Positions 1-8,479 of a stretch of DNA of 34,731 nt are shown here, in pieces. Source of the stretch: Bacteroidales bacterium (lineage in GTDB: Bacteria; Bacteroidota; Bacteroidia; Bacteroidales; UBA932); NCBI GenBank assembly GCA_016290415.1, contig JAEETP010000014.1:1-34731 (forward strand). Direction: 5' to 3'. The stretch's first letter is position 1. The number at the start of each line of letters is the position of its first letter. The position numbers and the translations under genes are program-made. The notes beneath the pieces are model-generated. The model was not told where the DNA came from, made no database searches, and saw nothing but the letters and a program-made list of their open reading frames with translations.

Positions 1-739
1 ATGAAACCAAAAAATCCAAATCAATTGCGTTATTTATTTCAAAATCACCGCTTAGGGTGCGTCTGAGGGCGGTCAGATGTGCTCCGCTTCCCACCGCCAG
101 ACCCAGGTCCCGCGCAAAAGAGCGGATATAGGTCCCCTTGCTGCAGCGCAGCGTCACGGTGGCCACCGGCCGGCCGCTGGTGCCGGTCTTGAAGTCGTCA
201 AGATGGGCCTTTTCTATGGTGATCAGAGACGATTTCAGCTCCACGGCTTCGCCGGCGCGGGCATATTCGTAGGCGCGGGTGCCGCCCACCATCTTGGCGG
301 AAAAGATGGGAGGAACCTGCTCCTGAGGGCCTATAAAGCCCTCAAGGGCATCCTCTAGTATTTGTTTTGTGATGTGTTCGTAAAGATAAAGGTTGTCAAT
401 CTCCTTTTCCAGGTCGTAGCTGGGGGTGGTTGCGCCAAACTCAATGTCGGCCACATATTCTTTTGTGTGGGCCTGCAGCGTGTCCACCAGTTTGGTGGCC
501 CTTCCGGCGCAGATAATCAGCAGGCCGGTGGCCAGCGGGTCCAGGGTGCCGGCGTGCCCGACCTTGATCTTGCGGCAGTGGAAGTGCCGCTGGAGCCAGA
601 ATTTGACCTTGCGCACGGCGTCGGCGCTGGTCCAGCGGTAGGGCTTGTCCAGCGGGAAAATGAGGCCGTCAGGGTAGTCTTCGAGATTGCCCGACAGCGG
701 CCAGGCAAAATTGCGGTCTGCTATGACGGCACCTATCAC
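1..739 (-). CDS. truB: tRNA pseudouridine(55) synthase TruB (3' end beyond window)
   Basis: TruB isomerises U55 of the tRNA T-loop to pseudouridine. The translation has the TruB signature KVGHAGTLDPLATG with the catalytic Asp at about residue 67, then the conserved KEYVADIEFGATTPSYDLE stretch and a C-terminal KGTYIRSFARDLG block. The reading frame leaves the window at its left edge after about 246 codons, so only the last part is missing. It is in the same frame as rpiB and follows the rpiB stop after one codon. The only plausible start is a GTG at 739, three nucleotides past that stop; no ATG or TTG lies between it and the conserved region. The roughly 25 residues before LIFPLDKPYRWTS make the N-terminus longer than in E. 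coli TruB. Last visible gene of the dcw transcript. Confidence 0.93.
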   Translation of the reverse strand, partial: MIGAVIADRNFAWPLSGNLEDYPDGLIFPLDKPYRWTSADAVRKVKFWLQRHFHCRKIKVGHAGTLDPLATGLLIICAGRATKLVDTLQAHTKEYVADIEFGATTPSYDLEKEIDNLYLYEHITKQILEDALEGFIGPQEQVPPIFSAKMVGGTRAYEYARAGEAVELKSSLITIEKAHLDDFKTGTSGRPVATVTLRCSKGTYIRSFARDLGLAVGSGAHLTALRRTLSGDFEINNAIDLDFLVS

Positions 740-742
740 AGG

Positions 743-1177
743 CTATTTGCAGGGGATTTTCTCTATCCTGCGCTGGTGGCGGCCGCCCTCGAACTTAGCG
801 TCCAGATAGGCATCCAGAATCCTGACAGCCATCTTGCGGCTTATGAAGCGGGCCGGCATAGAGAGGATGTTGGCGTTGTTGTGCTGCTTGGCCAGAGCCG
901 CGATCTCGGGCTTCCAGCAGAGCGCGGCGCGCACCTTCTGGTGTTTGTTCAGGGTCATTGTGATGCCGTTGCCGCTGCCGCACATAGACACTCCGAAATC
1001 TACCTTTCCTGCCTCCAGGGCCTCTGCCAGGGGGTGGGCGGTGTCGGGATAGTCCATACTCTCGGGGGAGTTGGTGCCAAAGTCCACCACCTCGTTGCCC
1101 CGTTTCACAAGAATCTTCTTTAGATATTCTTTAAGCTCGTAACCTGCGTGGTCGCAGGCCATTCCAATCTTTGCCAT
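743..1177 (-). CDS. rpiB: Ribose-5-phosphate isomerase B
   Basis: RpiB interconverts ribose 5-phosphate and ribulose 5-phosphate in the pentose phosphate pathway. The 144-residue product is the usual length for the RpiB/LacAB family. The N-terminal ACDHAGYELK motif is present, as is the catalytic Cys66 in the CGSGNGI anion-binding loop and His99 in the KQHNNANIL segment; both positions match those known from E. coli RpiB. The ATG overlaps the ftsZ stop by one base (TAATG), so the two genes are translationally linked, and truB follows after three bases. A pentose-phosphate enzyme between ftsZ and truB has no obvious functional link to division, so co-transcription is probably a matter of genome layout. 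Confidence 0.96.
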   Translation of the reverse strand: MAKIGMACDHAGYELKEYLKKILVKRGNEVVDFGTNSPESMDYPDTAHPLAEALEAGKVDFGVSMCGSGNGITMTLNKHQKVRAALCWKPEIAALAKQHNNANILSMPARFISRKMAVRILDAYLDAKFEGGRHQRRIEKIPCK

Positions 1178-2439
1178 TATTGTTCTGCCTGTTTTTCAAA
1201 GTTCTGCATTATCTGTTCTTTGCGCTGCTTGCGGAGCATACGGTCGCGGCGGTCAAAAGCGGTCTCGCTCTCTTTCTGCTGCAAATCTTCTGAATTGTCC
1301 ACAATAAGCGCCGGTTTGCCCGCATAGCGGTCTTTCTTGGTCACCGAAACCAGGTCGCCGGTGTTGATGGGCAGGCCGTGGCGGACGTAAGTCAGATCTT
1401 CGTCGTTGATATTTACGGTGATAATCTTGTCGCGGTTTATCTGGTCTATGTCCACCTGCGGCAGGTCGGTCATCTCGTAGCCGGTGGCCACGATGGTCAC
1501 GCTGATCATCTCGCCCAGAGAGTCGTCGCGCACCACGCCGCACTTGAAGTTGCTGGCGCCGCCGGTGGCGCTGTTCACATAGTCCATAATCTGCTGCTTC
1601 TCTTCTACGCGCAGCTCGCTGGCGGTGATGTTCACCAGCGCCTTGTTGGCCTTGGTGATGTCGCAGTTGCTCATCAGAGGCGATGTCAGGGCTGCCTCCA
1701 CGGCATCGTGGGCGCGGTTGGTGCCGTCTCCCACGCCGATACCCATAAACGCCATACCGCTGTCTTTCATAATGCGCCTTACGTCGGCAAAGTCGACGTT
1801 GATGACGCCGCGGCAGGTGATTATGTCGGTGATGCTCTTCACGGCCGTGGCCAGCACTTCGTTGGCCTTGTTCAGGGCGTCGAAGAATTTGAGGTCGGGA
1901 TATACGTCGTAGAGCCGCTGGTTATCAATGATAAGCAGCGAATCCACGTGGCGGCTAAGTTCGCGGATACCCTCGGTGGCGCGGTACATAGCGTCGGGGC
2001 CCTCGTCGCGGAAGGGGATGGTGACCACGGCCACTGTGAGCAGGCCCTTGGATTTGGCCGCCTCGGCAATCACGGGGGCTGCGCCGGTGCCGGTGCCGCC
2101 GCCCATACCGCAGGTCACAAACACCATCTCATTGGTGCCGGTGAGGATATTGTTGATGTCGTCAATGGACTCGGTGGCAGCTTTCTTGCCCACCAGGTAG
2201 TCGGTGCCGGCGCCCAGACCTTTGGTAATGACGCCGCCCAGCTGCAGTTTCTGCGGCACCGGGCTGGTGCTCAGGTGCTGGAAGTCGGTGTTGCACACCA
2301 CATAATCGATGTGCTCCATCCGCTGCTCGTACATATAGCTCACGGCATTGGTTCCGCCGCCGCCTACGCCAATGACCTTGATAATATTACCCTTCTCAAT
2401 CCAGTCGTCGGGAATTATATCTTCGTATTGCTTTTTCAT
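1177..2439 (-). CDS. ftsZ: Cell division protein FtsZ
   Basis: FtsZ is the tubulin-like GTPase that polymerises into the cytokinetic ring. The nucleotide-binding GGGTGTG loop is at about residues 113-119, preceded by the GVGGGGTNAV segment near the N-terminus. The body is followed by a charged linker ending in a KQRKEQIMQNFEKQAEQ-type tail. I chose the ATG at 2439 (MKKQYEDII, 420 residues). A longer frame beginning with GTG at 2472 would overlap ftsA by 29 nt and adds residues that are only the other-frame reading of the ftsA end. With the ATG, the gap to the ftsA stop is four bases. Its position after ftsQ and ftsA is the standard dcw order. Confidence 0.97.
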   Translation of the reverse strand: MKKQYEDIIPDDWIEKGNIIKVIGVGGGGTNAVSYMYEQRMEHIDYVVCNTDFQHLSTSPVPQKLQLGGVITKGLGAGTDYLVGKKAATESIDDINNILTGTNEMVFVTCGMGGGTGTGAAPVIAEAAKSKGLLTVAVVTIPFRDEGPDAMYRATEGIRELSRHVDSLLIIDNQRLYDVYPDLKFFDALNKANEVLATAVKSITDIITCRGVINVDFADVRRIMKDSGMAFMGIGVGDGTNRAHDAVEAALTSPLMSNCDITKANKALVNITASELRVEEKQQIMDYVNSATGGASNFKCGVVRDDSLGEMISVTIVATGYEMTDLPQVDIDQINRDKIITVNINDEDLTYVRHGLPINTGDLVSVTKKDRYAGKPALIVDNSEDLQQKESETAFDRRDRMLRKQRKEQIMQNFEKQAEQ

Positions 2440-2443
2440 ATCA

Positions 2444-3931
2444 CTAATTGCCTGATGTGTCAAATAAATCACGGATAAAGCCGGTGAGGCGTTTCTCTAC
2501 CTTGCTTGGCTCGCGCGGAGGTTCGGGCTCCTCAACTTCCTCTTCCTCCTCTTCTTCCTCTTCCTCTGCGAGTTCTGCGGCCAGCTTGGCCTTGCGCTCG
2601 GCCTCTTTCTGGGCGGCCTTGGCCTCTGCCTGCTGCTGTTTGATGCGGCGCTTCTCTTCTTTTTCAAGACGCGCTTTCTCGCGGCGGCTCAGCTTGGTAA
2701 TGTTCTGCCCTGCAAATATGTCATTCTCTTTTACCGGGGCGGCTTTGATGGTGCTGCCCACCCGCCAGCCGTCAATCTCGCTCTCGTGGTTGAAGCTGTC
2801 TATCAGCGCGCCCACGATAGAGCTGGAGTTGGTGTCAAAGCAGCTGATCTTAGAAGATTCGCTTATGTTGCCCTGGGCGTTTGCCAGGCGGACGCGCATT
2901 CCGGTGATGGCCCTTGCAAGCTCTTTGATGTGCTCCAGATAGGCCGTGCCGCCGGTAATAACCAGTCCGGTGGGAATCTTGTTCAGATAGCCCGATTTCT
3001 CAATTATGTAGTAGGCGGCTTCCAGAATCTCGCTGGCGCGGGCCTCTACAATCTGCTCCAGGAAGTCCAGGGGGACATCTTTGGTCTCGCCCTGGCCCAC
3101 ACCCTGTATCACAAGCTTCTTGTTCTCCGACAGCCCCTCGTCCAGGCAGGTGCCGTATTTCATCTTGATTATTTCGGCGATGTCGGTGGTCAGGCAGGTG
3201 TGGAAGCGGATGTCGCTGGTGATGGTGTTGCCGGCAAACGGAATCACGCCCACGGCGCGCACGATGCGGTCCTTTACCACCACCACGTCGGTGGTGCCGG
3301 CTCCGATGTCCAGCAGGGCGGCGCCGTTTTCCCACTCGTTTTCATTGAGGGTGGCGATGGCGCTGCCGATAGGGCTCAGAACGGTGCGGACAACCTTCAT
3401 CCCGCACTTTTCCACCACGTCGCGTTTGTTGCGGTCGGCTGCGACCTTGCCCAGAATCAGCCTGTACTTGGCCTCGACATACCGGCCGGGCATACCCTCC
3501 ACGGCGTCGGGCGGATTGCCCATACTGTCGTCTATGTCATACGACTGGGGGATGGCATCCAGCACCATTTCGCCGGCCATTGTTTCGGCATTGAGGGCGG
3601 CGGTGCGCCAGCGCTCAATCTCGTCGGCATTGATGTAGTCGCCGCCGGAGCGCTTTGCCTTGAGGGTGAAGTCCACGGTGCGGAGTCCCTGGCTGCCGGC
3701 GCAGAGAATCACCTCTTCCACACTCTCCCCAAACTCCGATTCTATCTCGCGCTTGCAACGCCCCAGGGCCTCTATTATGCGCTGGGAGTTCTGCACGTCG
3801 CCGCGGGACATACCCTTGCTCACGGGCACGACCTTGTGGTGAATCACCTTGATGCCGCTGGCCGTTGTCTCGGCAATGGCCATTGCGACCTTGGAGGTGC
3901 ACAGTTCAACTGCTACTAAGTAATCGTTCAT
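2444..3931 (-). CDS. ftsA: Cell division protein FtsA with Glu-rich C-terminal linker
   Basis: FtsA is an actin-like ATPase that ties FtsZ filaments to the inner membrane. The 495-residue product shows the actin-fold elements: an N-terminal YLVAVELCTSKVAMAIAE phosphate-1 region, ALLDIGAGTTDVVVV (phosphate 2) and GLVITGGTAYLEHI (adenosine loop). The C-terminus is unusual. A Lys/Glu/Ala-rich, probably helical stretch (KARLEKEEKRRIKQQQ onward) leads to ten consecutive Glu, then VEEPEPPREPSK, and finally KRLTGFIRDLF, which looks like the membrane-binding amphipathic helix. The ATG at 3931 lies two bases after the ftsQ stop; a TTG twelve bases upstream is in frame but overlaps ftsQ and is less likely. 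The acidic linker makes the protein longer than the roughly 420 residues of E. coli FtsA. Confidence 0.96.
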   Translation of the reverse strand: MNDYLVAVELCTSKVAMAIAETTASGIKVIHHKVVPVSKGMSRGDVQNSQRIIEALGRCKREIESEFGESVEEVILCAGSQGLRTVDFTLKAKRSGGDYINADEIERWRTAALNAETMAGEMVLDAIPQSYDIDDSMGNPPDAVEGMPGRYVEAKYRLILGKVAADRNKRDVVEKCGMKVVRTVLSPIGSAIATLNENEWENGAALLDIGAGTTDVVVVKDRIVRAVGVIPFAGNTITSDIRFHTCLTTDIAEIIKMKYGTCLDEGLSENKKLVIQGVGQGETKDVPLDFLEQIVEARASEILEAAYYIIEKSGYLNKIPTGLVITGGTAYLEHIKELARAITGMRVRLANAQGNISESSKISCFDTNSSSIVGALIDSFNHESEIDGWRVGSTIKAAPVKENDIFAGQNITKLSRREKARLEKEEKRRIKQQQAEAKAAQKEAERKAKLAAELAEEEEEEEEEEVEEPEPPREPSKVEKRLTGFIRDLFDTSGN

Positions 3932-3933
3932 AT

Positions 3934-4707
3934 TTATTTGCAAATAATTTGATCTTTATATTTGAGATTTACAGTCTTGTAGGTCTTGCCTTCGGCCTTG
4001 GCCTTGGGCTTGATGGTGCGGTAGTAGCCCGCCATCTTGGTCAGCTTGTCGTCTATGTCGTTAAGCGACCCGAATATGAATTTTTCGTCGCCGCTGCGGG
4101 TATACAGCACCACGTCGGAGTTCTCTTCTACCCATATCTGCTCTATCTCGCGGCTCCAGTAAGAATTGTTGCGGATGGTCTCGGTGAGGCGGAGCATACT
4201 TTCCAGATAGTCGCGGCCGCGGGTGGGGTAGCCGCTCATTCTGGCGGGCAGGTCAAACATCAGCTTGCCGCTCACCACCGGCAGGTCCAGGGTCACCTTG
4301 CCCAGCAGGGGGAGGATAAAGCCACTGCTGTCGCAGTAGAAGCCGCCGGATGCCGTCTGGAAGCGGGCCACCGGATTGCGCTGGGTCACCTCCAGACTCA
4401 GGGTGGAGGGCATCCTGAGGTAGGCTTCTGCCTTGCAGATGGCGCTGGAGGCGCACAGCCGCTGCTCCAGGCCGTGGATGTTTATCTCATCCATCTTTTT
4501 GCCTATGGCGGCCGAACGGACCATTTCGGTGACCTCTTCTTTGGATATGAAGTCCTGTGCGTTGCTGTTGGTGATGACTACATCGATCTTGTCGCAGCGC
4601 ACCCCGGCGGTCTGCTGGCGTGCGTAGCGGTCGGCGCAGTAGAAGTATCCGCTGAACAGGGCGCATACAACCACGAAACCTACTATGACAAGTATCTTGC
4701 GGAACAT
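3934..4707 (-). CDS. ftsQ: Cell division protein FtsQ (DivIB)
   Basis: FtsQ is a bitopic membrane protein that links the early and late divisome through FtsL and FtsB. The 257-residue product has a short cytoplasmic N-terminus, one transmembrane helix at about residues 4-24 (ILVIVGFVVVCALFSGYF), then a periplasmic domain. The region from about residue 40 (IDVVITNSNAQDFISKEEV) fits a POTRA-like domain, followed by the FtsQ beta domain. Sequence identity in this family is low, so the call rests on topology, size and position between murC and ftsA. The gene is three bases after the murC stop and ends TGC AAA TAA two bases before the ftsA ATG. Confidence 0.9.
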   Translation of the reverse strand: MFRKILVIVGFVVVCALFSGYFYCADRYARQQTAGVRCDKIDVVITNSNAQDFISKEEVTEMVRSAAIGKKMDEINIHGLEQRLCASSAICKAEAYLRMPSTLSLEVTQRNPVARFQTASGGFYCDSSGFILPLLGKVTLDLPVVSGKLMFDLPARMSGYPTRGRDYLESMLRLTETIRNNSYWSREIEQIWVEENSDVVLYTRSGDEKFIFGSLNDIDDKLTKMAGYYRTIKPKAKAEGKTYKTVNLKYKDQIICK

Positions 4708-4710
4708 CTG

Positions 4711-6066
4711 CTACAGGGTTTTGAGGTATTCTTCTATCTTGGGTATGAAACGGTCTATGTCGCCGGCGCCAAAGGTCACCAGGCAGTCTATATCTTTATT
4801 TTTAATAGTGTCCATAAGGGCATCCTTCTCTACCAGCATCTTGTCTTTGAGGGTGACCTTGTCCAGAATCATCTGCGAATTGACGCCCTCTATAGGGAGT
4901 TCGCGGGCAGGGTAGATGGGGAGCATTATCAGGCTGTCCAGGCCGCTGAGCGCCTGGGCGAATTCGTCGGCGAAATCGCGGGTGCGGGTATAGAGGTGGG
5001 GCTGGAAAATGCCGCACAGCCGCCTTCCGGCAAATATCTCGCGCATAGAACTTATGGCAGATGCAATCTCGCGCGGATGGTGGGCATAATCGTCTATATA
5101 TGCCACTTTGGGGGTGTTTACGTGGATGTCAAACCGGCGTTCCACGCCGCGGAAGCTGGTCAGCGCCTCCCTGATCTTCTCAGGATCCACGCCGTAGAGC
5201 AGCGCCACCGACCCTGCGGCCACGGCATTCTCTACATTGACCCAACCCGGAACGCCCACGGTGCAGTCGGTGAGCTTGCCGCCGGGATGGTTCAGGGTAA
5301 AGGAGAAATATCCCCCTTCCAGGGGCTTTATGTCGGAGGCGTAGAAGTCGCACGGCTTGTCGTAGCTGTAGCGCAGAATCTTGGCCTTGATGCCTTCTGT
5401 GTGGAGGTCGGCGCAAAGCTTTGCAATCACGTAGCCGTCGGCGGCAACCTGTCCGGCAAATAGGCGGAAGGCCTCCTTGACCTCTTCGTGGGTGCCGTAG
5501 ATGTCCAGATGGTCGGCGTCTATGGATGTCACAACCGCAATCTTGGGGTGCAGCTGCAGGAAAGAGCGGTCAAACTCGTCCGCCTCTGCCACCAGCACGT
5601 TGCCGCGGCTAAGCAGCAGGTTGTTGTGGTAGTTCTTGGAGATGCCGCCCAGAAAAGCGGTGCAGCCGTCTTCTGTGCCGGAGGCAAAGATATGTGCCAG
5701 AAGGGTGGAGGTGGTGGTTTTTCCGTGGGTACCGCTTATTGCCAGGCAATCCTTGTCGCTGGCAATCTCGCCCAGCGCGCGGGAGCGCTTGCACATACTG
5801 TAGCCCTTCTCCTGCACATACTGCATCTCGCCCAGGTCGGCGGGGATGGCGGGGGTGTATATCACAAATGTCTTGGCCACGTTAATCGGGACCAGGTCGG
5901 GACGGTCTTCGTAGTGGATCTGTATCCCTTCGCTCTCCAGCTCTGCGGTGAGGCGCGACGGGGTGCGGTCGTAGCCAGACACGTTTTTGCCGATATGCTT
6001 GAAATAGCGGGCCAGGGCACTCATCCCTATGCCGCCTATACCTATGAAATAATAATTGTCGTACAT
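4711..6066 (-). CDS. murC: UDP-N-acetylmuramate--L-alanine ligase
   Basis: MurC adds L-alanine to UDP-MurNAc, the first peptide step of peptidoglycan precursor synthesis in the cytoplasm. The N-terminus has the nucleotide-binding GIGGIGMSALA motif, the ATP-binding P-loop is SGTHGKTTTSTLLAHIF, and later blocks include VVTSIDADHLDIYG and YAHHPREIASA. These are diagnostic for MurC among the Mur ligases. The length of 451 residues is normal. The ATG at 6066 (MYDNYYFIGIGGIGM) lies five bases after the murG stop. An upstream in-frame TTG would overlap murG and was rejected. Confidence 0.97.
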   Translation of the reverse strand: MYDNYYFIGIGGIGMSALARYFKHIGKNVSGYDRTPSRLTAELESEGIQIHYEDRPDLVPINVAKTFVIYTPAIPADLGEMQYVQEKGYSMCKRSRALGEIASDKDCLAISGTHGKTTTSTLLAHIFASGTEDGCTAFLGGISKNYHNNLLLSRGNVLVAEADEFDRSFLQLHPKIAVVTSIDADHLDIYGTHEEVKEAFRLFAGQVAADGYVIAKLCADLHTEGIKAKILRYSYDKPCDFYASDIKPLEGGYFSFTLNHPGGKLTDCTVGVPGWVNVENAVAAGSVALLYGVDPEKIREALTSFRGVERRFDIHVNTPKVAYIDDYAHHPREIASAISSMREIFAGRRLCGIFQPHLYTRTRDFADEFAQALSGLDSLIMLPIYPARELPIEGVNSQMILDKVTLKDKMLVEKDALMDTIKNKDIDCLVTFGAGDIDRFIPKIEEYLKTL

Positions 6067-6071
6067 AATGC

Positions 6072-7172
6072 CTATTTGCAAAGTTTCAAAACCTCGTCCG
6101 CAATGTCTTTAGCGGCTCTCTTCTTGCCCAGCTTGAGTATCTCGCGCTCCATAGAGGCAATCTTGTCGTGGTCGGCCAGCAGCGCCTCGGCGGTATCCAT
6201 CAGTTTCTCACGGGCTTCGGCGTCCAGCACCATCATAGCGGCGCCCTTGTCCACCAGAGCCATCGCGTTGTGCCGCTGGTGGTCTTCGGCCACAATGGGA
6301 CTCGGCACAAATATGGTCGCCTTGCCCTCTACGCACAGCTCGGAGATGGTGCCGGCGCCGGCGCGTGAAACAATCACGTCGGCCACCGCATAGGCCAGGT
6401 CCATACGGTCTATGAAGGTCAGGTTCTTGACATTGGCTGCCGGATGCTCTTTAAGGAAAGCATCCACCTCGTCTTTATAATATTTGCCGCTCTGCCAGAG
6501 TATCTGGAAGGGAGCCTCGGCGCTCTTGTCTACAATCCATTTCTGGACACTCTCGTTAAGGGTGCGGGCCCCAAGGCTGCCGCCCACCACAAAGAGGGTT
6601 TTCTTTTTGGAATCCAGGCCGTAATATTCATAGCCTTCGCGACGCTGAGCCTCTGTGGGCGGGTTTATGTCGTCGCGCAGCGGGTTGCCGGTAAAGATTA
6701 TTTTTTCTGCCGGGAAAAACCGCTCCATACCGTCGTAGGCCACGCAAATCTTCTGCACGTGGGCGGCGAGTTTGCGGTTGGTGAGGCCGGCGTAGGAGTT
6801 CTGCTCTTGAATCAGGCAGGGGATGCCCATCTTGGAAGCCGCCATCAGAAGGGGGGCGCTGGCATAGCCGCCGACTCCCACAGCCACGTCGGGCTTGAAG
6901 TTGCGCAGTATGCTGCGGGCCTTGACAAGGCTGGCCAGAACCTTGAACGGAAGCACCAGATTCTTAAGCGAGAGCTTGCGCTGCAGGCCCGCCACGGGAA
7001 GGCCTATAATCTTGTAGCCCGCCTTGGGCACGCGCTCCATCTCCATTTTGCCCTTGGCCCCTACAAACAGTATCTCGCATTCGGGATCCTCTGCCCTAAG
7101 GGCGTCTGCAATGGAAATCGCCGGGAAAATGTGGCCGCCGGTGCCGCCTCCGCTTATTATGAATCTTCTCAT
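6072..7172 (-). CDS. murG: UDP-N-acetylglucosamine--N-acetylmuramyl-(pentapeptide) pyrophosphoryl-undecaprenol GlcNAc transferase
   Basis: MurG converts lipid I to lipid II on the cytoplasmic face of the inner membrane. The 366-residue product has the GT-B glycosyltransferase hallmarks: the first glycine-rich loop GGGTGGHIFPA at about residues 8-18, the DVAVGVGGYASAPLL block, IQEQNSYAGLTNR, the second glycine loop FVVGGSLGARTLN, and SRAGAGTISEL, which contacts the UDP-GlcNAc donor. The ATG overlaps the ftsW stop by four bases (ATGA), suggesting coupled translation. Confidence 0.97.
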   Translation of the reverse strand: MRRFIISGGGTGGHIFPAISIADALRAEDPECEILFVGAKGKMEMERVPKAGYKIIGLPVAGLQRKLSLKNLVLPFKVLASLVKARSILRNFKPDVAVGVGGYASAPLLMAASKMGIPCLIQEQNSYAGLTNRKLAAHVQKICVAYDGMERFFPAEKIIFTGNPLRDDINPPTEAQRREGYEYYGLDSKKKTLFVVGGSLGARTLNESVQKWIVDKSAEAPFQILWQSGKYYKDEVDAFLKEHPAANVKNLTFIDRMDLAYAVADVIVSRAGAGTISELCVEGKATIFVPSPIVAEDHQRHNAMALVDKGAAMMVLDAEAREKLMDTAEALLADHDKIASMEREILKLGKKRAAKDIADEVLKLCK

Positions 7173-8476
7173 ATTGCCTGTTGTTCAGTTTCTTTTGTCT
7201 CTGTGACGGCCGTCTGGGACCCGTCCTGATTTTCTGCCGCAGCTGCGGCCTCTGCTGCCAGCCTCTCCTCTTCCATCTTGCTCACGGTGCGGCTCACAGA
7301 GAGAATAATGCCAAAGGCGGCGCTGAGCACCAGATATGCGGTGCCGCCGTGGCTGATAAGGGGCAGGGTATGCCCCGTTATGGGTATCAGGCGCACATTC
7401 ACCAGTATGTGGAGGAACGCCTGGGTGGTAATCAAAAATGCAAGGCCCAGCACCAGCGCCTGCGAAAAGGCGTCGGGGCACTTGAACGACAGCCGGATGC
7501 ACCGGAACAGGAATATCAGGTACAGCAGCACTATCACAATGCCGCCTATAAGTCCCGTTTCTTCTACAATAGCCGCAAAGATAAAGTCAGAGAATGCCAT
7601 AGAGAGGCTATAGCGGGCGGTGCCGTTGCCCACGCCTTTGCCAAATATGCCGCCCTCTTTGATGGCGATTTTTGCACTTTCGCTCTGGCGCTCGTCGCGG
7701 TCTATCTGTTCCAGCTGTTCCCGTGTGAGTTTGGTCAGGTCGGCGGTGGAATCCTTGTCGTTGCTTGCAAAGTTCTTGACGCGGTTTTCCGCCGTCTTTA
7801 TACGGTTAAAGATTTTTGCCTCGGCCGCCTTGGGGCTGATGGCCAGCGCGGCGTGGTAGATGCCGAATACCAGCACAATCAGCGCCACGGCTCCCGCGGC
7901 GGTGATGGCCAGATACTTGAATTTGACATCCATAAAATAGAACACCATCATACTCACCACGCCCAGCAGCAGGGCGCTGGAGAAACTGTTCACCATAATG
8001 ATGGCGCACACGCCAATTACCCACACCAGAAGCCTCAGGGCAAACCCCTTGAAGGTGCGGATGTCCTTGCTGTATTTCTCTATGCCCCAGCTGATAAACA
8101 ACACGAGGCCCACCTTTACGAACTCGAACACCTGAATGGTGTGACCCATAAGCTTGAGTCCACGCACGGCGCCGTTGCGCTCGTCCTGAAGGCCGGGCAC
8201 GAACAGCATCACCAGCATCAGCACGGAGATGCCGAACACATACGGCGCAATCTTCCGGTAGAAATTATAGTTGAAGGCATAACACAGGAACAACGCCGCA
8301 AAACCCAGCGCCACACTGCCGAACTGCTCCAGCCAGATGTCGGTCTTGCTCATTATTTCGGGGTTGTTCTTGGTCAGGAAAGAGCCCACGGAGAAGACGG
8401 CGATGATGGATATCATCGCAAATATGGCCACTATGAACCATATCACACGGTCTCCTCTGAGTCTTATCTTTGCCAT
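7169..8476 (-). CDS. ftsW: SEDS-family peptidoglycan polymerase FtsW
   Basis: FtsW polymerises lipid II into septal glycan together with its class B PBP partner, here the ftsI product. The 435-residue protein is polytopic with about ten hydrophobic segments. The conserved SEDS region GKGVGNGTARYSLSMAFSDFIFAAIVEETG is present, as is the late LPLISHGGTAYL block. A hydrophilic stretch of roughly 60 residues around FNRIKTAENRVKNFASNDKDSTADLTK lies before that block and looks longer than in E. coli FtsW. The C-terminal tail is Ala/Glu/Thr-rich. RodA is the main alternative, but location between murD and murG supports FtsW. Confidence 0.93.
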   Translation of the reverse strand: MAKIRLRGDRVIWFIVAIFAMISIIAVFSVGSFLTKNNPEIMSKTDIWLEQFGSVALGFAALFLCYAFNYNFYRKIAPYVFGISVLMLVMLFVPGLQDERNGAVRGLKLMGHTIQVFEFVKVGLVLFISWGIEKYSKDIRTFKGFALRLLVWVIGVCAIIMVNSFSSALLLGVVSMMVFYFMDVKFKYLAITAAGAVALIVLVFGIYHAALAISPKAAEAKIFNRIKTAENRVKNFASNDKDSTADLTKLTREQLEQIDRDERQSESAKIAIKEGGIFGKGVGNGTARYSLSMAFSDFIFAAIVEETGLIGGIVIVLLYLIFLFRCIRLSFKCPDAFSQALVLGLAFLITTQAFLHILVNVRLIPITGHTLPLISHGGTAYLVLSAAFGIILSVSRTVSKMEEERLAAEAAAAAENQDGSQTAVTETKETEQQAI

Positions 8477-8479
8477 TGC

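Noticed and set aside
2533-2574. Purine/pyrimidine-rich short repeat as a CRISPR or tandem-repeat locus
   Set aside because: It is an in-frame Glu-rich stretch of ftsA with mixed GAG/GAA codons, with no spacer-repeat structure.
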